A stretch of 64,000 bases of DNA from Anisus vortex (Eukaryota > Mollusca > Gastropoda > Planorbidae). How positions within the stretch are numbered: position 1 is the first letter of the stretch; every line of letters begins with the position of its first letter. Positions 43,201 to 64,000 of this stretch are shown here, one piece after another. The stretch covers positions 6,188,411-6,252,410 of the forward strand of contig OX421509.1 of assembly GCA_949126835.1 (NCBI GenBank), written 5' to 3'. The position numbers were made by a program, and so were the translations under genes. Below the pieces are notes generated by a model. It was not told the DNA's origin. It ran no database searches and saw only the letters and a list, made by a program, of their open reading frames with translations.

Positions 43201-43423
43201 GGCAGCCTTTGCCTCAAGGTCTATTTCGGTCTTCCCACTTTTTCTCTTTCCCCGAGGGATCTAGTCTAAAGCCTGTCTGGCCACATCGCCTTCGGATCTT
43301 CACAGGGTGTGCTCTATCCATCCCCCGTTCGGCTTCCTATCTCCCTTTCCGACTGGGTTTAGCCTGGATATGTCCCCACAACTTGTCACCTGTACAAAAG
43401 ATCTTTCGGTAATGATTAATAAG

Positions 43424-43575
43424 ATGATAACACGAATAGATCGTACATCTAGATATCTTTATATGGATTGAAGAAAATAATAACACGAATAGATCGTACA
43501 TCTAGATATCTTTATATAGCTTGAAGAAGATAATAACACGAATAGATCGTGCATATATTTATATAGCTAGAAGAA
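43424..43575. repeat. Three tandem ~53-bp repeats
   Basis: AATAACACGAATAGATCGTA followed by CATCTAGATATCTTTATATG, repeated three times, the last shortened. Confidence 0.92.
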
Positions 43576-44335
43576 GAAATGTCTCAATTACATTACTTAG
43601 CCTTATCCAGTTTATAGTCAAATTTTTGTTTAGCCTGAAACTATTCAAGATTTAGGTCTAAGTATAACGACATATTCTTAAGAACTATACGACTTTGAAT
43701 AATTTACAGTTCTACCAGATGAAAGCATGACATCGCAAGACTGTATTGATTATAGAACCTACACCAAGCTAGATGACTAGAATTGCTCTCGTATTTTAAA
43801 TTATATGTGTGAAAAACCTGTCTTAAACAATCCATGAACATGGACATTGTGGAATACAAAAAAATTACATTAATCAGTGCTCCGAATTTTCTTCTTTGTT
43901 TGTACGTGTAATAATGTTATATGTTTATAACTTGTTTAAGTAGCTTATATTTAGCATGTAAAATGATATTGATAATTCGTTCAGAGCTATTTATTGTCTT
44001 AGAAATTATTTCATTACTCCAATTATGTGTTCTCTGCACCAAAAACTTAGGTAAGACACTCAGAGGTACAACAATTGTTTTGAGAGTTAGGCTCTGCAGA
44101 TGGAGTGGGATATTAGTTTGAATAATAAATGAAATTATGCATCTTTTCACAATATTACAAGATAAATCATATGGTATCCTCAAAAGACTATTTTTTATTT
44201 TTACAAAGGAAAATACAAACAAGAGAACAACGACAAGTAAATTATTTTGTGAGAGCATTGTTTTCCTAACAAAAACACAAAAAAACAAACATAAACAGAA
44301 AAAAAGTGAATCAATTACATTAGTTGGGGTGGGGG
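43576..44335. other. Unassigned AT-rich stretch with one 123-codon minus-strand frame
   Basis: The minus-strand frame 44,288-43,917 contains LVQRTHNWSNEIISKTINSS. I recognise no family and no homologous copy in the window, and I do not call it a gene. Confidence 0.35.
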
Positions 44336-44339
44336 GGGG

Positions 44340-44572
44340 GACACGGTGGTCGTGATGTGATTTTGTTCCGAAGGTTCTGGGTTCAAATCCTGGTGCAAGT
44401 TAGGATTTTTAGACGGGTCTGCATGGTGCCCCTGAGCCTACCCAGCTCTGACAAGTAAAGGCGGCTAGGCATAGTGCTGGCAACACAATCACCTAGTGTG
44501 TCTTAGCCACAATAGCTGGTGAAGTTTACTTCACCTGATCAATTTGGTCCGACGGTATACTTCACTTTAAAA
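44340..44572 (+). mobile_element. tRNA-derived SINE (plus strand), full length
   Basis: Starts ACACGGTGGTCGTGATGTG, has GGGTTCAAATCCTGGTGCA (B-box-like), CTACCCAGCTCTGA, CACACAATCACCTAGTGTG, and ends GGTATACTTCACTTTAAAAA. Confidence 0.9.
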
Positions 44573-44649
44573 AAATACAACTACTTCAGTTGTTGAATCA
44601 GTTGACAGGAGAGTATTTTTTTTTAGGCTGTTCACATAATGTGTAAAAA

Positions 44650-45010
44650 AAATCAAAAATAAAAGAATGGCTAGGGATGCAGTATTGCGCACCTTCCTAC
44701 CTTCAAGAACTCACGCACCATCAAAGTGCGCTTCTTACCACAGCCACTCCTTAGAATTCCCAATGTGGCTGAACACAAAAAGAAGTTCTTTGGGGGTGCG
44801 TACGTTTACATAATTATGTGGCGCATTCTATATTGGAACAGCTTGCCCTAGACACTGAGAGAATCCGAGACAAAGTCTTTTAAAAATAGCTTAGATACAT
44901 TTCCATTTAGCTATTGGCTGTGTGCCTTACATACCAATACACCTGCCTCAGCAATTTACACCAAGATCGCACTGGGCATATTAAATGTAAGAGCATCACT
45001 GAGTTCTTTA
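44650..45010 (+). pseudogene. Degraded LINE C-terminal tail (tentative)
   Basis: In mixed frames, VPTFIITLW-type and WNSLP-like wording ((A)RILYWNSLP, then ERIRDKVF) resembles the C-terminal tail of LINE ORF2, where RTxRxWNxLPxxIR is common. No other domain. Low certainty. Confidence 0.35.
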
Positions 45011-46499
45011 TATGGAATAATGAATATGGCATGGAAATTATATTTTCTATTAAAAAATAAATAGTCTTTCACATGAGATTCACTTATCTATAAAATAAGA
45101 TTTCCTAAATACTGACCTGTAAATACATTTAAAGTGACTTAGACTTCCATTTTATCCCACTGATCTATTTTAAAGAATCAGTGCTTTTATTGCATAGATG
45201 TGTTCTAATTATATGTTGTTTATTCCTATAACTCCATTAAATGGATAAGTGAATATTATAGATACTATAGACTTTGCACATACAAATTTATCACGTAGAC
45301 CCTATCTATTATTTTTATATATAAGTGAATATCATGGATACACGCGTCATGTAAATAGACACTATTATTATTATTATTATTACTAAGAATTACCAACATT
45401 TTTCTCGTCATGTGGAGAAGCGTACCAAGTCTGGTAGGGTTTAAAATTATGTCGTTGAGTAGTTCGTTTGTATAGTTTGTTATGACTGGCCATTTCATGC
45501 CCGAATGCCGCCCTGGAAGAAAGATAATTTATATGTGGGCTGTCCATCATTTTAACATAGCCTAATTATATTTCGAAACGCTAACATATTAATAATCAAC
45601 ATACACCCTACATGCAATTTATTTTAGCGTCAACAAAAGATGTCGAAAAAAAGGGCGCTGGCGGGGGATGGGGGTGTGTGTGTGTGCAAGGAATGTCACC
45701 AAACTCTCTTTACCAAACTTTCTCCATGGCCGCAGGGAAACAACGGAAGCAATCAATGAGATGCAATAAGATTGTGACGCGGACACATCTCCATGGAATG
45801 GAACCAAGGGCAGAGAAAATTACAATTGGCACTTAGACCGTTGCATAATGAAACGATATATTCGGAGGCGAGAATTTAGGGCGAAGTAATAATGAAACTG
45901 AATTATTTCCTTAGCGATTCATTAAACCAATATATATATATTATCATCGTTATTATGTAACTTACATTATACTTGTTTATAAGACCATAGGCGTTGTTGT
46001 GTGGGTGGGGGCTGTTTGCCCTTCACTTCTTTCTCCTACGCCACTCATATCTCCCCATGTTTAGGGTTTGGTGACATTTGATCACGCGACGTTTGATCGC
46101 GCGACAGTTAATCCCTGACACTTAATCTTATTATTCTTAACAATTAGTGAGTACTTTGTGACAGCTGGTTCTCCAAATACATTTGTTTTATTTCTTCTTA
46201 GTGTACATGTCCGCGGGAGAGAATAAGTGTTAATGGGACTATCTTTCGCGGGATTAAGTGTCAGGGATCATATGTCCGTACACCCTATTTAGACCAAATT
46301 GCTACCCCCCCCCCCCACCATGCGCTCCGGGCTACGCCACAGTATAAAATGGCTGAAAATTGCACAAATGGCTAAAAGTAGCGCCAATAACCTTAACCCT
46401 TCCCGTACCGACCTACTTCTATCTATGCTTCCTTCAGTTCCGCTATATACGCGCCCTGGACTGTAAGGGTTAAGCTTATGTTCAATAAGAAACTCTTTT
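45011..46499. other. Non-coding stretch with a short foldback at 46,112-46,268
   Basis: An exact 17-bp inverted repeat (ATCCCTGACACTTAATC at ~46,112 and its complement at ~46,252) with ~120 bp between. Flanking words GATCACGCGACGTTTGATCG suggest a decayed inverted-repeat element. Otherwise nothing recognisable. Confidence 0.5.
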
Positions 46500-46745
46500 A
46501 AGCCCCCTTACTTTTGCTATTTTATATAAATGTCAAAACAAATGGCATCAATACTGGAACAAAAGTTAAAGTTGTTTGCGGATGATTACATAATTTACAG
46601 AACAATAACGATAAATATATACTGCAAAATGTTTACCAAAATACCTAAATGCATTTTTTTTAAAATGAAAATCTGGAGTAGGCCTAAGTTTTTCCACCAA
46701 GAAAACTGTCCAATGTTAAAATTGTCAGAGAAAATGAAACAAGTA
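46500..46745 (+). pseudogene. Small reverse-transcriptase fragment (FADD box)
   Basis: Translation around 46,560-46,610 gives KLFADDYIIYRTI, the catalytic C-motif region of the TAAGA-tailed LINE family (compare LFADDCII at ~17,400). It is preceded by a LLFYIN-like piece. The rest is degraded. Confidence 0.65.
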
Positions 46746-47434
46746 AATTCAGAATAGTTCATTCATTGCGACCATAACCTAAACTAAAAATGCAAAGTAA
46801 TAAGGAGTAAAGAGTGGGCCAGATAATAGATATGAACAAAAGCCTCATGGGGTGTTATAGAGAAGTGCAACCCAGAAATACGGAATGCAATCAATTTTCC
46901 TTTGGAGACAAATACATAAGTTATAAGCACAATGAGGCGGAACAATTTCTAATGTCTAGTATTTGTTTCACACATAAAGAACATAACAATTTACATACTA
47001 TATAGACAGGGGCATAACTTCTCATTAGGTCTGATTACTTAATTTAACGTTTCAAATGTGATGTCTAATTATTTATTGTTTGGTTAAATTTCACTAATCC
47101 AACCTTAAAGTCAGTGGACAAATAAGTATGGGTGAAATTCCTCTTCGCATATCTTTTTGTCAAGTTTTTTTAAATTGTCAATTTTCTTACTGTCCATGTT
47201 TACAAACGATGATGTCGCCGCCTCAAGATGACGTGATCAATCAAACAATTTACGTCACAGCTTCACGTAGCACTAGAGAAAGAAATATTTAGCCTATATA
47301 TTATTTATCATCTTCATAGAATCGCTTTGATCTTACAACACGATATACTTACAGTCATATATTCCCGTACAATATTTTCAGCTCGTCTCCAGCGACAATT
47401 CACTTCTTCACTTCTTTCCCAAACGTCTGCAATA
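46746..47434 (+). promoter_or_regulatory. Upstream region of the complete lectin gene
   Basis: No gene is recognised. A TATA-like TATATATTATTTAT at ~47,296 lies about 140 bp before the start codon. A TTTTCAG at ~47,375-47,381 could be an acceptor for an upstream untranslated exon. Neither can be confirmed without transcripts. Confidence 0.3.
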
Positions 47435-59263
<11,829 letters not shown>

Positions 59264-59297
59264 CTGTTGTTTTTTTTTAAATTTTTCTTACCTATTT

Positions 59298-59615
59298 TGT
59301 TATAATATCAAAGACTATAATAAGACGGACCGCTTCTTGGTTTAATATTTCTGCTATTTGATGACTTGAATAACTTCTTTTCGGAATTCCCGATTCCCTT
59401 TTGTATTTTCCACTTCCGTTTTATTTAATCGCTATGATTTTCTCAATAGAAAATTTAAATTATAATCGAAAGTTGTATACGGTGTAAACCTTTAGCCGTA
59501 GCCGTAGGAGTCATTTAAAAAAGCGTTTTGGCTGCGCACGAAAAAAAAAGAACATATAAGCTCTAAAAATAGAGCAAACGGTGTCATTTTATTATAGTCT
59601 TTGATAATATCTTCC
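59298..59615. mobile_element. Foldback (MITE-like) element, unit C
   Basis: Same arms as at 9,277-9,577 (ATATCAAAGACTATAATAAG ... TTATTATAGTCTTTGATAATAT), more diverged (GGACCGCTTCTTGG). Confidence 0.78.
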
Positions 59616-59804
59616 AAAAATAAATGTAAGAATAATATTTTACGTCAGTAAATTGAGTAATAGACAGTTATCTAATAATTACAATTTATTTACTACATAT
59701 TAATTGATATCCTCTATCTTCTAATATATCTTCTAAATGTCAGTTTTCTACTAGATATATGTGTCAGTTTTCTAATAAAATGTGAATTTATTTTAATATC
59801 AAAT

Positions 59805-59975
59805 ATTCCCAGCCTCTAGTGTAGCCTTACATGAATTTCCCCAGCCCAGAGTGAAGCCGTACATGATATTCGGCAGCCCATAGTGAAGCCGTACGTGAAT
59901 TTCCCCAGCTCTAGTGAAGCCGTACATGAATTTCTCCAGACCCTAGTGAAGCCGTACATGAATCTACCCAGCCAC
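59805..59975. repeat. Minisatellite 3' of exon 5, unit C
   Basis: About five diverged units of CCCCAGCCCNTAGTGAAGCC plus GTACATGAATTT. Confidence 0.85.
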
Positions 59976-59984
59976 GAATTTTCT

Positions 59985-60855
59985 TTTTCATTACTTATCT
60001 GCTACATTTAAATTATCCTCTTAATGTCAGTTATCTACTAAATGTGAATTATCTTTCATTTTCACATAACTGCTAAATTTGAAGTAGGCCTAGGCCTATC
60101 TTCTGAATTTCAGCTATCTAGAAAAACCAGCTATCCATTAAATATCTATTATCAGCTAAATGTGAATTATCTGTTAAATGTCTTTTTTAAACGAATATCA
60201 GTTATCTTTAAAGATAATCTATTTTTATATTTGCCGAATGTCAATTATCTGCCTAATGTCATTGTTGAATGATTATAAGCTAACTACTTTTTGTCAATTT
60301 CGATGAATTTTGATTAAATGACCATTATCTACTAAATACAGATATCTCAGTTATCAAATAAATGTTAGCTGTCTACCAAATTATATTTTATCCACTGAAT
60401 GTCATTTATCTATTGACTTAATGTAAGTTTTCTAATTAATGACAAGAACTTCATAAATGTAAGTTATCCTCTAAATAGAAGTTAAAAAGTGTTGTCATTT
60501 ATCTATTTAATGTTAGTAATCTCCTAAATGTAAGAAATATACTAACTGTTTGTAGTTTACTAAGATGTCGACAGATTATAAGATGTTAATTTCCTATTAA
60601 ATGTCCAGTATCTACTAAATACCAGATATCTCAGTTATCAAATAAATGCTAGTTGTCTACTAAAAATGTCTTTTATCTACTGAATGTCATTTATCTACTT
60701 AATGTCAGTTTAATAAGTGTCATTTATCCTCTAAATATCAGTTAATAAGTTATTTCCATTTATTTATTTAATGTCAGTAATCTACTAAATGTAAGTAATA
60801 TACTATCTGTTTGAAGTCTACTAAATGTCAGCTATGTGTTGTTCAGAAAACGTTA
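59985..60855. repeat. Degenerate ~18-nt AT-rich tandem repeat, unit C
   Basis: The longest example of the TTATCTACTAAATGTCAG-type tract. Confidence 0.78.
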
Positions 60856-60894
60856 TATTTTTTCCCAATGTGGGGAGGGTACGGCGTGATATTG

Positions 60895-61025
60895 TTGTCA
60901 TCAGAGCTGGGTAGAATCAGATACACCTCCAGACCCTTAAAAAAAATCCTAGCCTTCACCAGGATTAGAGCCCACGACCTTTGTTACGTCAGTCGAACGC
61001 GCTGCCGCTCGGCCACCGCGCCCAG
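60895..61025 (-). mobile_element. SINE, tRNA-like head and part of body
   Basis: From CATCAGAGCTGGGTAGAATC to GCCGCTCGGCCACCGCGCC. The 3' half of the SINE is missing. Confidence 0.85.
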
Positions 61026-61029
61026 AAGA

Positions 61030-61370
61030 AACAGAATGCAGTGAACTGTACGGGAGCAGCTTGACGACATGGTCTTTGTCGATGACTTTGTTCTCCTTCC
61101 ACTCAGCAAAAACAGCAGATTCAGGGAAAGGCAAATGTGATTGCAGACATTTCAGCACAAATAGGGCTGAACATAAACATATAAGAAAACAAAAATACTA
61201 AAAGATAAACTCCACTAATCCGGAGCCAAATATACTGGACTGAAATCTTCTTGAGTCCTATAAATATTTGAGAACATAGTTGAAAAAAAAAGTAGAACAG
61301 TGTAGAGTTAAGAATCGTCAATGCAAGAACCGTCTTCATATTGCTCAAATACGCCATTTACACTTATAAC
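61030..61370 (+). pseudogene. RTE-like RT remnant, unit C
   Basis: Paralogue of 32,394-32,720. The frame reads LDDMVFVDDFVLLPLSK, with the catalytic-type DD, then KTKILKDKLH after stops. Non-functional. Confidence 0.65.
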
Positions 61371-62224
61371 TGCAATTATTAATTATACATATATTTTATA
61401 CTAATTTTTCAATTACATATTGAAACATATAAAACATATAAAATATATACTAAACGCACGTTATTTAAAAAAAAAAAACTATCCAGACGGTTATCTTTTT
61501 AAAGTAGATTTGACACGCGTTTCATTGTAATTGACAATAAGGGCAATGAACAGTTACAACGACAGAGTCACTGAAATTCAACCTATTGAGCTTAAAAACT
61601 TACATTTAGAACTATGTGAATCAACGGGGTGGGAACTAGGGGTCCCTGATTTCTATTTCGCCCCCAAGATAAAAATATCATAGCTACGCCTCTGAATGTA
61701 TAGAAACTAAATGCAATCAAATAATTTGTTTTAAAGGTATATAATGTCATATCTTTTCTCCATGGCATCATCATGACGTAGTTTCGTTATATCCTTGATA
61801 ATGTGATTCGAACCTTCGGTACGCCAGCCGAACGAATCTTTCGCTAGGCTGCGTTGTCCTATTTTTCCTAGATAGACAAGCTGTTGATTGGTACACATAG
61901 ATTGTCATGAGGAAGAGATCCACGTTTCGGGAGATCGCATACTCCGGCTGGGCATGACGGTCATTGTGTGGGCCACACTATCCACTCTTCACAAATCGAC
62001 CAATCTATGATGGTTATGCCATACAAAAAGATATAAGGAAATGCATGATACGGTGATACTGATACGGTGGTCACTGATATAGGCATTCAATTACACTGTT
62101 TTACCGCTGTAAATGTGACTGTCAATTTAAAAGCTCAGTCGCAGGAATCAGAAAATTTCCAAACTTTTATCGTTTAGCAAGATTAAATAATTTAAATGAC
62201 ATTTAAATTCATGTTAGGTTCCAA
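61371..62224 (+). other. End of unit C, non-coding
   Basis: Matches 32,720-33,000 and 40,202-40,720 of unit B. It shows the joined site at ~61,690 where B carries the MITE and LTR element. SINE-head-like fragment at ~61,805-61,860. Confidence 0.6.
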
Positions 62225-62231
62225 GAGGAAA

Positions 62232-62310
62232 AAAAAGTACAGTAGCCGTCGTACCAAATTGATCCATAGGCCCGGTGAAGCAGCGTTCAACAGTTTCTGT
62301 GGCCACAACC
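62232..62310 (-). mobile_element. SINE 3'-end fragment
   Basis: GTACCAAATTGATCCATAGG to TTTCTGTGGCCACAACC, minus orientation, immediately before an opposite-strand SINE. Confidence 0.8.
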
Positions 62311-62328
62311 AAATATTGATCCATACAG

Positions 62329-62545
62329 GGTCACGGTGGCCGTTTGGATGATATACCGACGATCCTTGGGTTCGAATCCTGGTGCAGGCTGGGCTTTTTT
62401 TTCCCCGTGTCTGGATGACGATCCCGAGTCTACCCAACTCTGATGGGGTGAAGTAAGGGTGGATATGAAAATTGCTGGCCACACAATCACTTAGTATGCC
62501 GTGGGCACAGAACGCTACTTCACCCGCTCTATATATCAATTACCG
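62329..62545 (+). mobile_element. tRNA-derived SINE (plus strand)
   Basis: Starts GGTCACGGTGGCCGTTTGGA, with GGGTTCGAATCCTGGTGCAG, CTACCCAACTCTGATGGG and CACACAATCACTTAGTATGC. Forms an inverted pair with the fragment at 62,232-62,310. Confidence 0.9.
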
Positions 62546-64000
62546 TTAGGCCAGTTTTTTTGTTGTCGTTATTTACAATTTCGCTGAAACATTTGGATCT
62601 TAAAAACGAAATCGGAACATACTTTTAGGTCCTTATCTGAATCGGATTTCGGATTCTTGTAATAAAATACGGGTAGCTCAAGTATCCTATTCTCGGGTAT
62701 TCGATTCTAGAAGCCTGAAAGTAAATTTTTATATTATCGTAATATGTAACAGTAATTATGTGGACTTCTGCGTTGTTGAAATTCTTCAAAGTATCTTTCC
62801 TTTTGGTCTTGGTTATGCAACGGCGCAATAAAAATTGTCTTATACAAATATTTCAGGCCAGTTTCATGCCGTCGGCTTGCTAAATGAATTATAAACCCTA
62901 TTAGGATACTGTTTTCAAAAGGTTGCTGACCCATGTAATATTTATCTTAAAGGTTACAGAGTATATCTGTGTTCGTATTAGCTTCAGGCTCACATACGCA
63001 GAAGCACTGACACATCACCACACATTATTCAACTATGAATTCAATGTACTAAAAAGATGGTCCTCGAAGGCTCATAGAAACCATTGAAGTGGAAACTAAC
63101 GAGTTTAGTATAACGTGTACAGATCTTGAAAAGGTGGCTAAAAAATAAAATTATAATAACTCTATATATCATGGCTGCACTTTTATGGTGGAATGTCAGA
63201 TACTTCATCTCGTAGCAGTCCGAATAAAATCAATGGATCGCGGCATCAAAAGTGCCTTGTCAATAACTACAGTTATGTATAAGTATTGAAATCTTTTTAC
63301 GGATCATTGAATTTCAGTTCCAAGAAACATTCACCATAATATAAAGTAGTGAGTTGGAATTGTGTGACAAGCACAACAAATAAGCTGATTTCCTCCAACA
63401 AATCTCAGGTAAACATACAGTGCTGGGTAAACACGGCGTACCTGACAATCGATAATTACGTCAATAGAGCGTTTTCAGTAGGTGGAGCTTAAGTTTTTTT
63501 GTGTACATTTAGTGACGTATTTGTGTAAATATAGAACCCACTTGAGGTACAAACATAACGTGGTGAAAGTAAATTACTTCTTTATCATGCAAAATTCACA
63601 TTTGAATATTGGCTATCCTACTCAAAAATAAGGAGGTAAATAGTAGTACTGTAGATTAATTGATTAATGTGATTAGGCTAGGGCCGGCTAGACCTATTTA
63701 CACTTTCAATTTCACTTTATAGGCATACACTTTTAATGTTTCGTAGGCTAGGCTACGATGTCAAGCGATATTGTTGGTGAATAGGCTATCTAGTCAAGTA
63801 ACTATTAGGCTCACATCGTCTATGATCTGTCTATGATAATAATAAAATAGCCTATTTTATTTAACATACATAATACAGCTTAAATCTTAATAAGACTTAA
63901 AACACAACACATCATTTAAAAAAAGCTCGAGCCTATATGGAACTTTATTAATACAGCGGCCATATTTAATTGTACACCATTACTCAAAGTAAACACAAAT
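62546..64000. other. Unassigned AT-rich sequence to the window end
   Basis: A repeat shared with 14,915-15,040 lies at ~63,295-63,415 (ACGGATCATTGAATT, AATTGTGTGACAAGCACA). I recognise nothing else, and open frames here are short and without domain wording. Confidence 0.5.

Overview
The window reads as a eukaryotic, AT-rich, very repeat-dense genome segment, most likely from a mollusc and probably a heterobranch or pulmonate gastropod. That placement is an inference. It rests on a secreted PAN-like/C-type-lectin gene of the kind common in snails, a Nimbus/I-like LINE with RNase H, RTE-like LINE remnants typical of molluscs, and a tRNA-derived SINE present many times. There are no prokaryotic operons. 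Real host coding sequence is well under 2 kb of the 64 kb; the rest is introns, mobile elements and tandem repeats. HOST GENES. One gene on the + strand appears complete. It has five exons (47,435-47,486; 49,102-49,284; 50,541-50,705; 53,243-53,434; 59,148-59,263), all introns phase 1, adding up to 708 nt or 235 residues. It encodes a signal peptide, a PAN/apple-like cysteine module and one C-type lectin domain (CTLD) split over exons 3-5. Two further copies of the exon 4 + exon 5 block lie upstream in the same orientation. Copy A (978-1,178 and 9,127-9,239) is intact. In copy B (18,608-18,802) exon 4 is intact but exon 5 is reduced to its last codons (24,397-24,423) by a LINE insertion with deletion. 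Copies A and B are nearly identical except for the last ~45 bp of exon 4, where all six substitutions change amino acids. LAYOUT. 1-546: LTR fragment. 547-~11,060: duplication unit A, carrying a nested hAT transposon. ~11,060-18,060: a TA-flanked inverted-repeat element and decayed LINEs. 18,062-~40,720: unit B, carrying a CR1/L2-like LINE, a Nimbus-like LINE nested inside a SINE, and a young LTR retrotransposon (33,232-40,165) inside a hAT MITE. 40,720-47,430: mostly decayed LINE and SINE pieces. 47,435-59,263: the complete lectin gene. 53,090-~62,225: unit C, overlapping the end of that gene. 62,225-64,000: SINE pieces and unassigned sequence. The LTR element has gypsy-type domains in copia order (integrase before reverse transcriptase), as in the Gmr1 group. 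Its RT/RNase H core is deleted, but its LTRs differ at about one site. The three paralogous units provide natural empty sites that date several insertions and confirm their boundaries.
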